Shown: piece after piece, positions 49,001-57,126 of the stretch
Layout of the letters: the number at the start of each line of letters is the position of its first letter
Numbering within the stretch: the first letter of the stretch is position 1
DNA from: an uncultured Pirellulaceae bacterium
GTDB lineage: Bacteria; Planctomycetota; Planctomycetia; Pirellulales; Pirellulaceae
DNA: 64,000 bases
Assembly: GCA_938010615.1 (NCBI GenBank)
Contig: CALLUY010000136.1
Location: 1-64,000 of the forward strand
Direction of reading: 5' to 3'
Notes under the pieces: generated by a model
What the model saw: the letters and a program-made list of their open reading frames with translations, nothing else
Told to the model about the DNA's origin: nothing
Databases searched by the model: none
Position numbers and translations under genes: made by a program

Positions 49001-49581
49001 CTTTCGACTTCAAACTTCACGGTGCCGTCGGCCGTAGAGTAACCTGTTAGTGTGCCGATTCGAGGTCCCATGCTGCCCGCTCGTGTGCGAGCATCAGGCG
49101 AGAAGCACAAGAACAAATCTGAGTTCGGAAACGAAAGTTTGCTTCCGTCAAAAGCTTTGATGTCGACCTCGCACAACTCTTTTGGCTGTCGTGAAATATC
49201 GAAAACCGCAAGCTTTGCGTTTTTGTCTTGCTTCTTCTGCCGTTTAACCAGCAGTCTACTTCCGTCAGGTGAAAGCTTGATGGCTTGGCCGAGCGAGTCA
49301 GGGAATTCGAATTCCCTAACCGTCTCCCCAGTAGTCGCGTTCACCAAACGAGCTTTCGCAGAATCTTCATCACTTCGAATGAATGCGAATTGGAAATCTT
49401 CGTCTAGCGTAAGCCACGCATCTTTTTCGGACAGCGTATAAGTGAAGCTTTCCGATGGCGACTGAGCCCATACGACTCCAGCGTGACCAACGAAAAAGAG
49501 AATGGACAGACAGAGGAAACAGTTTCGAAATGCCATCGTTGCGCCCAGTGCGTGATTGAAACGAGCTTTCCAGTGTAGCAT
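46078..49581 (-). CDS. Large exported protein with WD40/beta-propeller-like segments
   Basis: 1167 aa; signal sequence NCFLCLSILFFVGHAGVVWAQ; SPDGSRLLVKR, SPDGTQLAGIL, RPDGKYFLTSQ, RSDGKRLLIGAGDV. Confidence 0.8.
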   Translation of the reverse strand: MLHWKARFNHALGATMAFRNCFLCLSILFFVGHAGVVWAQSPSESFTYTLSEKDAWLTLDEDFQFAFIRSDEDSAKARLVNATTGETVREFEFPDSLGQAIKLSPDGSRLLVKRQKKQDKNAKLAVFDISRQPKELCEVDIKAFDGSKLSFPNSDLFLCFSPDARTRAGSMGPRIGTLTGYSTADGTVKFEVERLPNISRPQFTADKKQFCFQKFRRTESETKLTFYDVATGSIDRTITLESLPDFRPSDVQFSPDGTQLAGILSSSFNNWQPYWRRVGVWDPQTGKLKTNFLAPGDTSGCRWLDDDILMSQKGYLFSVGKKKTIGILDYLPKRVEYNRSTDRPARPIKLRSQFADFSQTSPVRAMIKTSYLSSLSSTICNFPGTEVMQAIRALDPEPEIVFAKGAPIQVSFNELVKPPIPGFRQQVDATLEKVMADYIRVERSANRLIVSLAESQIGTELYGLDSKGQPDRMKKGEPVRIRRVTSTFELYVNDELIHKLETSGKTADQVLVKPGENYIKKLELTHWTEAAKNLEAFGYVLLPEYQTFKNLETVKFNHLFDREWLKVRVEGMLRDAKNKAAREHFDYSKVRRGAVQMPPSKQPPKSVPWNVKPFSLPELNSRILKKPMRLFRADAFQDILELSASQLGEPQLVLIYKKYQREKVMARFSLKTRKLLSSVALPASVGSLVDLRPDGKYFLTSQGIGGMAAAKAGNRSSIQLWKSSDKKNERDSIVTTFSLPNLDPKSQQQANGLPKTSGPIREAFLTGKDKVLLVGSNGVIYRSFDDPNPLYDLKVRGTIGVSPGRKYFVALHENVLKIFNSSDGSVAANLRGIASQALQKNGLSVAKFRSDGKRLLIGAGDVTSILDAETGELLSSCKGYGSVSAWKDDWRFSRHEGVSQVSTGATVWEFGATRILSAGGEDLFYLKKDAQWVSLGRWQMTSKKLQKTFDRYIDNAALLADKKVAIKVGLEKRNWDENSVLGWDTTDDFRSRIEKKISSHLVAQGFKVEPDAETVLLIKVQMNPADGKTTGKESPRYFFGEEDSEHFFSSYERSITSQIKLGNNQNHLELAGTRVLLSESPYDESWMDQNGESSLMLQFENHFIDESLKSLSFQTPLLPIEPNQQGQKQGAKWSSSDPTNKQPVSHVLGKSTFEGKREKVELTELGK

Positions 49582-49603
49582 TTCAGAGCCAGGCCACTTT
49601 CTT

Positions 49604-49963
49604 CTATGCTTCCTTTGAATACTCAGCTGTGATGACGGATCGAATGCCGCCGCGAGGCGTGAAGCGGGCCGTCAGCTTCGCCGTTTTGGGCTTAACGACC
49701 GCGACGAAGTCATCAAAAATTGAATTCGTAACGTTTTCGTAAAAGATGCCTTCATTGCGAAACTGTTGCAGGTACATTTTGAGGCTCTTCAATTCGACGA
49801 TCAGAGCGTCCGGAACATATTCAAACGTCAGCTCGCCGAAATCCGGCTGTCCTGTTTTTGGGCAAACCGAAGTGAACTCCGGGCAAACGATTTCGATCGT
49901 ATAGTCGCGACCAGAGGATGGATTCTCGATCGGGTCGAGCATTTCGTGAAAGTTCTTGGACAT
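49604..49963 (-). CDS. queF: NADPH-dependent 7-cyano-7-deazaguanine reductase (type I)
   Basis: 119 aa; [47 protein letters not shown]. Confidence 0.95.
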   Translation of the reverse strand: MSKNFHEMLDPIENPSSGRDYTIEIVCPEFTSVCPKTGQPDFGELTFEYVPDALIVELKSLKMYLQQFRNEGIFYENVTNSIFDDFVAVVKPKTAKLTARFTPRGGIRSVITAEYSKEA

Positions 49964-50039
49964 GGCGTGTTGAGTTGAAAACGAAGATGATTCAGTTGAA
50001 ACAAAACGATAACTTATCCAATTACAGAGACCAGCCCAG

Positions 50040-50780
50040 ATGCTGATTTCGGAAATCTATCTTTCCCGCCAAGGCGAAGGGCGTTTGACCGGCACGCCCA
50101 GCGTATTTGTGCGGACCAGCGGCTGCAATTTACGCTGTGACTTCTGCGACACGCCGTTCACTTCGTGGAATCCCGAGGGGCAGCAGATGGCGGTCCGCGA
50201 AATTGTCGAACATGTACGCGAGGCCGTTGAAAAGCCTTTGCCCGCACGTGTTGATGGTGTTGAAGAAGCTCAAGACGAAACAGCGAGGCACGTCGTTTTG
50301 ACGGGAGGTGAACCGATGCTCTCGAAAGAAGTTGAGCTGCTTTGCGATGCGTTGTCCGAACTCGATTTTCACATCACAATCGAAACAGCCGGAACCATCG
50401 ATCGCCATTTGAAGTGCGACCTAATGTCAATCAGCCCCAAGCTTTCCAATTCGACACCGTCGAGCGAGAGGGCAGGGCAGTGGGCGGAGAGGCATGAAGC
50501 GACTCGATACCGTCCGGACATCGTCGCCTCATTGATCGAACGACATGACTATCAGTTGAAGTTCGTCGTTGCTGATCCAGCGGACGTAATCGAAATCGAA
50601 ACCTATATTACCGAAGTTGGCTCAGTCGATCGCAACAAAGTGTTGTTGATGCCTGAGGGAATTGATGCGGAAACGTTGTCGTCACGAACCGGTTGGCTGG
50701 AAGGGCTTTGCGACGAAAAAGGATTTGCTTTCTGCCCTCGCCAACATATTGCTTGGTACGGTAACAAGCGGGCAACATGA
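50040..50780 (+). CDS. queE: 7-carboxy-7-deazaguanine synthase (radical SAM)
   Basis: 246 aa; [49 protein letters not shown]. Confidence 0.93.
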   Translation: MLISEIYLSRQGEGRLTGTPSVFVRTSGCNLRCDFCDTPFTSWNPEGQQMAVREIVEHVREAVEKPLPARVDGVEEAQDETARHVVLTGGEPMLSKEVELLCDALSELDFHITIETAGTIDRHLKCDLMSISPKLSNSTPSSERAGQWAERHEATRYRPDIVASLIERHDYQLKFVVADPADVIEIETYITEVGSVDRNKVLLMPEGIDAETLSSRTGWLEGLCDEKGFAFCPRQHIAWYGNKRAT

Positions 50781-50808
50781 GAGTCGTACGCGTCGCGACT
50801 GTTCTTGC

Positions 50809-50970
50809 AATACAAGCCCGACGCGCAAGCGAGTGGTCAGTCCGCAAAGTTCGACCTCAACGCTCACCAGGTGGGAAAACGCCGTTCTATCGCGGATCGA
50901 CCACTCGCTCGCGCTTCGGGCTTGTATTCTATCGCGGATCGACCACTCGCTCGCGCTTCGGGCTTGTATT
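50809..50970. repeat. Palindrome whose right arm is tandemly duplicated (2 x 42 bp)
   Basis: CTATCGCGGATCGACCACTCGCTCGCGCTTCGGGCTTGTATT at 50887-50928 and 50929-50970. Confidence 0.95.
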
Positions 50971-51054
50971 GACGGAGACGAATAGTCGCGCAGCATTGAT
51001 CCGCCAGATTGGCTAAAATTCTCGGCAGCATTGAACCTTCCAAGGCAGACACTC

Positions 51055-52425
51055 ATGGCATTCTTCAAACCAAAACCGAACCTCGGCGATCACGAAAAAG
51101 CTCGCATTGAATTTCACTTGCAAGAAATCGCAGAGTCGATCGGCTTCGAGCGATTCAAACTTCCGGTGCTTCGAGTCGACCAGTTGATGGAACTGCAAGT
51201 TCAAAACAAAACGCCTGAACAGATCGTGGCGTTCGCCGCAGACCATCTCTCTCACAACATTGCCGGATTGAAAGTCCAAGTCGCGATTCAGCCGCAAGAA
51301 AAATGTGGCGGCGGTGGCTGAGGCGGCGGCACCTGCGAAGGTCTCGGCGGTCTGCCGGGCGAGTACGAATTCAAAGGCAACGACGATCGCGTCTTCACGC
51401 TCCAAACGGATGTACAGCAGGAGCCAGAACTCGCGATCGCGACGCTGGTTAACGGCGTGGTTTGTGACATGCTGCATCAGCACGACTATGCCTACGCTCA
51501 CTTTCCTGAATTTGTCGATCTGGCCGTGATCGCGACAGGATTGGGGACGCTGCAGAGTAATCTCGATTTCGTCGCCAGCGCTCCAGCGTTTTGGGATACG
51601 ACGCAGTGGCGATTGATTCCGCGACCGTTCCTCGATTCGCAGGGCGTTGTCTACACGAACGCAATCGCAGCTTGGGCTCGCGACGAAAAAGATCCGCAAT
51701 GGGCCAACGGTCTGGAGCCTGAACTGAAGCGGGGACTCGGCAAGTCCCTGAAGTTTCTACACAAAACCAATGACAGTTTCTTTCAACCAGCAAACGCCGA
51801 TGAAAAGTTGCTGAATCAGCCGCAGAAGAAATGGCTGGCGATGGCTGAAAGTAAAATGGTTTCTCAGCAGATCATTGCAGTTCGCCATCTGCACAAAGAT
51901 GATTCCGTCCTGCCCGAAACACAAGCGACGCTTGCGGACAAACTTCGATCAACTCATGGCGGCGTCATGGTCAACGCCATTTCTGCGACGGAGCAAGTCG
52001 TTGACATCGGCGACACGGCAATCGAAGAGCTGCGATTTCTGACGCAACACCGTGACGACACGATTCGAGCCAAAGCGATGTGCGCGTTGACGCGACTGGG
52101 GAAGCTTGAAGAGACGACGCTGCAAACCGCAGGAGAAATGCTGGCCAGCAAGAAGAAGCACGTGATATTCGCGGGCTTGATGGCGCTTTCGTCGCTCGGT
52201 GAGGTTTCGGATCATTTGATTCCCGCGATCAATCGAAGCTTTATTCGCAGCCTGCAGGTTTGCGACTATGAGTTCGTTAATCTTTTTGCGGCTGCGTTTA
52301 CAAAGTGGCTGGACGATCCAAAATCGCACGTCGAAAATTTGCTTCGCGAAGACAGCACAGAGTACATGGAGATCGCGATGGAAGCTCTCGACAACGTGGG
52401 TGAGCAGCTGGTTGGACTCGGGTAA
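51055..52425 (+). CDS. Candidate selenoprotein: Gly/Cys motif plus HEAT-like C-terminal region, read through an in-frame TGA at 51319-51321
   Basis: ORFs 51031..51321 and 51457..52425 share a frame (offset 426 = 3x142); 51322-51456 is also open; only a TGA separates them: EKCGGGG-TGA-GGGTCEGLGGLPGEYEF; bSECIS-like hairpin at 51328-51356. Confidence 0.65.
51328..51356 (+). promoter_or_regulatory. Putative bacterial SECIS-like hairpin
   Basis: GGC-ACC-UG-CGA[AGGUC]UCG-GC-GGU-(CU)-GCC; loop starts 17 nt after UGA with G as second loop base; hand-drawn, not computed. Confidence 0.45.
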
Positions 52426-52524
52426 TCCGATTCATCCCTTGTGTTCATCTTGATCGAAAACCCTAGGTAAATTGCTGGGCCGTTGGCGTCGTTGGCCCGA
52501 ATCGAATGCAGTAGTTGCACACTA

Positions 52525-52726
52525 GTCACGAAGTGACGACATGTATTAGCCATGGACGCAAGTCCATGGTTACGGTTAATGAATCGCCGCAGAGTGCCGA
52601 AGGCACGGCAGGAGCCAAGCTTTGCACTACCGCAATTTTCCTGCCGTCCTTTCAGGACTGCCGATGAATGCATCAACGTTTCCACGGACTTGCGTCCATG
52701 GCTACTACCTGCCGTGCTTTCAGCAC
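52525..52726. repeat. Array of short hairpins arranged as a larger inverted repeat
   Basis: GTCAC-GAA-GTGAC, CCATGGAC-GCAA-GTCCATGG, GTGCC-GAA-GGCAC, GTCCT-TTC-AGGAC, CCACGGAC-TTGC-GTCCATGG, GTGCT-TTC-AGCAC. Confidence 0.9.
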
Positions 52727-52949
52727 TAAACATTTCCTGCGAAAGGCCCGGGCAGCTATAACGCACCGGGTTATGACGATTTTTCTGGTTGGTGAATTTC
52801 TGAAACAGCTCCAGATTGGTCAGGCTAGGTGAAAGGAAAAAGCTACGTTTGCCATAAACGTGCTTACTTTCTCGTTCGCCGATTGGCTTTCTCGTTCGCC
52901 GGTCGGCGAAGGCACGATGCTTTTCCTGTCATTCAATCCGCCAAATCGC

Positions 52950-54146
52950 ATGTCTAAATCTTCGCTCAAAGTCGCAGTCGTGCACGATTGGTTCAATTGC
53001 ATTGCCGGCTCCGAGAAGGTAGTCAAAGAAATAATGCATTGCTTTCCTGATGCAGATGTATTTTCTCTGGTTGACCATCTCAGTGATGAAGAACGTGAAT
53101 CGCTGGGCATTAATTCTGAAATCAAGACATCGTTCATCAATCGGCTACCGTTTCAAAAGAAGTTCCGCAACTATCTGCCGCTGATGCCAATGGCGATCGA
53201 GCAGTTTGATTTGCGAGGCTACGATGTTGTTGTTTCTTCAAGCCATGCGTTTGCCAAGGGAGCACTGACAAGTTCTGAGCAAATTCATCTGACCTACGTT
53301 CATACACCGATTCGATACGCTTGGGATATGTACCACGAGTATCTTGAGCAGCAAGGTCTGAGGCGAGGCATTAAATCCTCGATCATCCGTTCAGCGCTTC
53401 ATTACATTCGCATGTGGGACCGTTCCACGGCAGACCGGCCAGATGTTTATATGGCGAATTCCGCCTACGTCGCGAAGCGTATCAAAAAGACTTACAACCG
53501 CGACGCGCAGGTACTGTATCCTCCTTGCGACGTGCACAAGATGCAGGTGCAGCATAAGAAAGATGACTTCTTTCTCGCCGCTGGTCGTTTGGTTCCTTAC
53601 AAGCGTTTTGATTTGGTCGTCGAAGCCATGCAAAAGCTTCCTGATCAAAAGCTGGTTGTGATCGGTGATGGTCCAGAAATGGATAAGATTCGATCAAAGG
53701 CTGGCTCCAATGTCGAATTGATGGGCTACCAACCAGACGAAGTAATGCATGACTACATGCAACGTGCCCGCGGATTCGTTTTTGCTGCCGTCGAAGATTT
53801 CGGAATCATGCCCGTAGAGGCACAGGCTTGCGGCACGCCCGTCATCGGAATCAATCGCGGTGGCGTTGCTGAAACTGTTATCGATAAGGAAACGGGCATT
53901 CTGTTTGAGAAGCAAACGGTTGACTGTGTCGCTGAGGCGATGCAAACAATGGCCGATCTTCCAGATGACTTTTTTGATGCTGACGAAATTCGCAAGCATG
54001 CTGAAACTTTCAGTAGAGATGTTTTTCGCGAACGGCTTACTCAAATCGTTCAATCGACGTGCGAGACTTGGAACGATGGAATCGAAATTGCGACTCCACC
54101 CTGTGATGTTTTGACAAAAGATGTTGCCAAGTCTGGAGTTTGCTAA
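52950..54146 (+). CDS. Glycosyltransferase family 4
   Basis: Start MSKSSLKVAVVHDWF; FFLAAGRLVPYKRFDLVVEAMQKLPDQKLVVIGDGPE; EDFGIMPVEAQACGTPVIGINRGG. Confidence 0.93.
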   Translation: MSKSSLKVAVVHDWFNCIAGSEKVVKEIMHCFPDADVFSLVDHLSDEERESLGINSEIKTSFINRLPFQKKFRNYLPLMPMAIEQFDLRGYDVVVSSSHAFAKGALTSSEQIHLTYVHTPIRYAWDMYHEYLEQQGLRRGIKSSIIRSALHYIRMWDRSTADRPDVYMANSAYVAKRIKKTYNRDAQVLYPPCDVHKMQVQHKKDDFFLAAGRLVPYKRFDLVVEAMQKLPDQKLVVIGDGPEMDKIRSKAGSNVELMGYQPDEVMHDYMQRARGFVFAAVEDFGIMPVEAQACGTPVIGINRGGVAETVIDKETGILFEKQTVDCVAEAMQTMADLPDDFFDADEIRKHAETFSRDVFRERLTQIVQSTCETWNDGIEIATPPCDVLTKDVAKSGVC

Positions 54147-54148
54147 AC

Positions 54149-55747
54149 ATGTCACTACGCGACCTCGATGTCGAAGAAATTGGCAAGTCCTTTTTTCGAC
54201 ACTGTACGAACCCCAAAGCGCTTTACGTCACGCTCATCGAGCGATGGTGGATTGTCGCATTGTGCGCGATCGTCGGGACCGCATGTGGCGTTGGTGTCAT
54301 CGTGACATCAGAAAAACAGTTCAGTGCAGAAGGAAAGCTGCTGGTCTATCAGAAGCTTCCTACGTTCATGGACGACGCAACAAGGGTGCTGGACCCGAAG
54401 GCCTATGACAGCCTGTTTGCGACTCATGTTCAGTTGATTGGAAGTCCACTCATCGTTGACAAAGCTGTCAAAGACTTTTCGCTTGGAGATCTCGAGGAAC
54501 TCGATGAGATTCATGCCGTTCACCGTGCAATCGGCGATAAGCCGCTGAGCGATTTGATTAGAGAAAACTTAAAAGTCAGACGTGCTGGGTCGGGAGATTC
54601 GGCGGGTGCATTCGTGATTTCTGTCGAATTCAATCACAAAAGCGCCAAAGAGTGTCCTGAAGTAGTGAGTGCGATTTTGGAAACGTATCGCACCTACGTC
54701 AACAATTCCATGTTGGACGATCAGAACAAAGCGGTTGATCTGCTGTCCACGGTGAAGTCCCAGATTCAAGATGAAGTAAAACAGAAATCGCAAGAGTATC
54801 GCGATTTCCTGAGTCAGGCTCCCGGAGTGTGGGATCGTGATACGCTAACCAACAACCATCAAAAACGTGTGGAGATTTTTGAAACGGAATTGACCCGCTT
54901 GGAGATTCAGCAGAAGGCGGTTTCCTCGCGTATTGAGATACTGAAAAAGAAAACGCATCCCGTAACCGAGAAACCGCTTACCGATCTGGAACGGCTTGCC
55001 CTAATCGATGACTATCACTTGCCTCGTATCGAAGTACTCGTTTCGGTGCAGGGTGAAAAAGTAGCTGAGGCTTTTCAGGGTTCCTATCCTGAACGGCAGG
55101 AAGCTGCGAGTGCTTACTACGATGACTTGCTCAAGCGACTCGTTGAGATGAACGCGGTAGCCGCGAACGTAGGCAAGAATCATCCCAAGTACATCGACAT
55201 GATGGCCGACATCAAGGTGCTCAAGGAACAGATATCTGAAAGAGAATCTCAAAGCAGCAAGGATCGTGAGCCAAATGGACTCACTGCATCGGAGCTTGTA
55301 TCGGCTTACGAAGTTCTTCTGGTTGAGGAAGCACGTGACCTTGAACAAAGGATTGCGTTCGTTGAAAAAAGAATTGAATCCGAAATTGCAGCTTCCAAGA
55401 ACCTTTTCAACTTCAGTATTCACGCGGCACAACTCAAGGACGAATACGATACGTCTCGGGAGCTTTCCGCAGTGCTGTTGGATAAAGTGCAAAAGCAAAC
55501 CTTGCTGAGTCAGTTCGGAAGTTACGTCGCCGAGATTGTTCAGCATCCTCGCAAAGGTCAGCTAACTTGGCCGAAGAAACCAATCATTCTGGTCCTTTTC
55601 ACTCTGTCTGGTTTCTTTTTCGGCTCTTTTGCCGCGTTGGGTTTGGACCTCGTTCAGTTCTCGCCGCTAGGGAACCTGTTCGGGTTTTTGCCAAATTGGC
55701 TCATTCGAAAGAATGAGTATCCGTCTGGCGGATTTCCGGCGACCTGA
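54149..55747 (+). CDS. Wzz/chain-length determinant-like polysaccharide co-polymerase without kinase domain
   Basis: TM near N terminus (ERWWIVALCAIVGTACGVGVIV) and C terminus (KPIILVLFTLSGFFFGSFAALGL) around a coiled-coil periplasmic region. Confidence 0.85.
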   Translation: MSLRDLDVEEIGKSFFRHCTNPKALYVTLIERWWIVALCAIVGTACGVGVIVTSEKQFSAEGKLLVYQKLPTFMDDATRVLDPKAYDSLFATHVQLIGSPLIVDKAVKDFSLGDLEELDEIHAVHRAIGDKPLSDLIRENLKVRRAGSGDSAGAFVISVEFNHKSAKECPEVVSAILETYRTYVNNSMLDDQNKAVDLLSTVKSQIQDEVKQKSQEYRDFLSQAPGVWDRDTLTNNHQKRVEIFETELTRLEIQQKAVSSRIEILKKKTHPVTEKPLTDLERLALIDDYHLPRIEVLVSVQGEKVAEAFQGSYPERQEAASAYYDDLLKRLVEMNAVAANVGKNHPKYIDMMADIKVLKEQISERESQSSKDREPNGLTASELVSAYEVLLVEEARDLEQRIAFVEKRIESEIAASKNLFNFSIHAAQLKDEYDTSRELSAVLLDKVQKQTLLSQFGSYVAEIVQHPRKGQLTWPKKPIILVLFTLSGFFFGSFAALGLDLVQFSPLGNLFGFLPNWLIRKNEYPSGGFPAT

Positions 55748-55749
55748 TC

Positions 55750-57102
55750 ATGAGTGACTCAGCCACACACCCAAATGCAATTCATCGACGTACCGGCGTC
55801 GCTGGTAGGATCGATCAATTCATCGCCACTGCCATCGCGATTCCGTGGTGGTTTTACCTTGTCGGGGCCTATGGATTTTTGATCCCTGTCGTCGCAATGA
55901 ATCTACCTGGGGTCGGAGGTCTTGGCGCGGCCGACCTGCTGATGCCCATCGGCGGATTGGTGATTTTTTCGCTTCGCCGAACGGGCAAAATTCAGACCGC
56001 ACATATTGCGTTGGCTCTGTTTAGTTTCGCGGCTTTGATTTCGTTGACGCAGATCGATGTTTTCAGGCCCTTGGTTGATTGTACGATTCGTTGGGTCCGA
56101 CTCTTTGGGATTCTGATTCCATTTTACTTTTGCCTGTTCATACCGGTGAACGACAAAGTGTTGAAGTGCGCATTGAGAGCGTGGATGATTGGCGGGCTCA
56201 CGGCGATTGCTATCGGAATCGTAATTCATATATTGCAAATCGAAGTCAGAGCGGGTCAGCAACGTCTTTGGATGAATGGCTGTTCCATGTTGCGAGCTGG
56301 CGGACTAATCGGCAACTCGGGCGCGTTTGGGCATATGACTTCCACATGGGCTGTCATCACAGCGACCTATTTTCTTTCGGTTTCAAAACTCAAGATTCGA
56401 TATCTGATCGCTGGCGGTGCCGTGATGATGTTTTTCTACGTGATCTACATTTCGTCATCGCGAGCGGCATTGATGCACCTGTTTGCCGCTGGCGGAGTGT
56501 TCTGCGTTCTATGGCGTGTTCCCAAAGTGCTCAATCAATGGTTGGTGCTAGGAACAGTATTTGGCGCTTTGGCGATTGTGTTTGCTGTTTGTCTTTCACA
56601 ATGCCTGCCAAGTAGCGGCTCAGGCGGTGGTCGATCCAACGCCTTCGAAACCAATATGAAACGCTTCATTCCCGGTTACGGTGGAACAAGCACCAGCGAG
56701 TTCACATCGAACCGGGCTGACAACTGGCCTGAATACATCTCGATGATGAATGAGAAAGCGCTTACTGGGTGGGGCTACAAGATGGGGGTTCGCCTTCACG
56801 AAGAGTCGCCAGACAATTCGTATCTGTCAGTGATGCTTGAAACGGGCGCGCTCGGATTTCTTTGTATGTCAATGTTTGTCGTGTCGGTTTTCTACCGATT
56901 GTTTATGCGTTACTACGCGGGTGATCCATATGCGATCATTATGATCTCTGTTTGCGTGGGTCAACTTGCCAATTGCATGACATCGGACATCTACACTTTC
57001 TGGATTACCATGCCAGTCGTGTTTATGTTGCTTGGTCTTGTGACACAGCGCAGTTGCGAAAGTCAAACTGCGCCACCTGTTGCCGCACAACAGATCGCAT
57101 AA
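55750..57102 (+). CDS. O-antigen ligase/polymerase (Wzy-like) family protein
   Basis: 450 aa multi-TM; ISSSRAALMHLFAAG; SNRADNWPEYISMMNEKALTGWGYKMGVRLHEESPDNSYLSVMLETGALGFL. Confidence 0.87.
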   Translation: MSDSATHPNAIHRRTGVAGRIDQFIATAIAIPWWFYLVGAYGFLIPVVAMNLPGVGGLGAADLLMPIGGLVIFSLRRTGKIQTAHIALALFSFAALISLTQIDVFRPLVDCTIRWVRLFGILIPFYFCLFIPVNDKVLKCALRAWMIGGLTAIAIGIVIHILQIEVRAGQQRLWMNGCSMLRAGGLIGNSGAFGHMTSTWAVITATYFLSVSKLKIRYLIAGGAVMMFFYVIYISSSRAALMHLFAAGGVFCVLWRVPKVLNQWLVLGTVFGALAIVFAVCLSQCLPSSGSGGGRSNAFETNMKRFIPGYGGTSTSEFTSNRADNWPEYISMMNEKALTGWGYKMGVRLHEESPDNSYLSVMLETGALGFLCMSMFVVSVFYRLFMRYYAGDPYAIIMISVCVGQLANCMTSDIYTFWITMPVVFMLLGLVTQRSCESQTAPPVAAQQIA

Positions 57103-57126
57103 AGCTTCGAAGACTCTGTCGTGATC

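Noticed and set aside
51319-51321. Simple pseudogene or two-gene explanation for the TGA
   Set aside because: Not excluded, but less favoured: reading frame is intact on both sides, the intervening 51322-51456 is open and protein-like, and there is no convincing ribosome-binding start right after the TGA. Left as the main alternative.
51288-51470. Antisense Pro-rich ORF (GRPPRPSQVPPPQPPPPHFSCG) over the Gly-rich TGA region
   Set aside because: Reverse strand of the Gly codon run; the plus-strand frame has continuous coding character on both sides of the TGA.
52552-52761. ORF MDASPWLRLMNRRRVPKARQ... (+) and 52266..52766 (-)
   Set aside because: Generated by the hairpin array and the antisense of the candidate selenoprotein gene.
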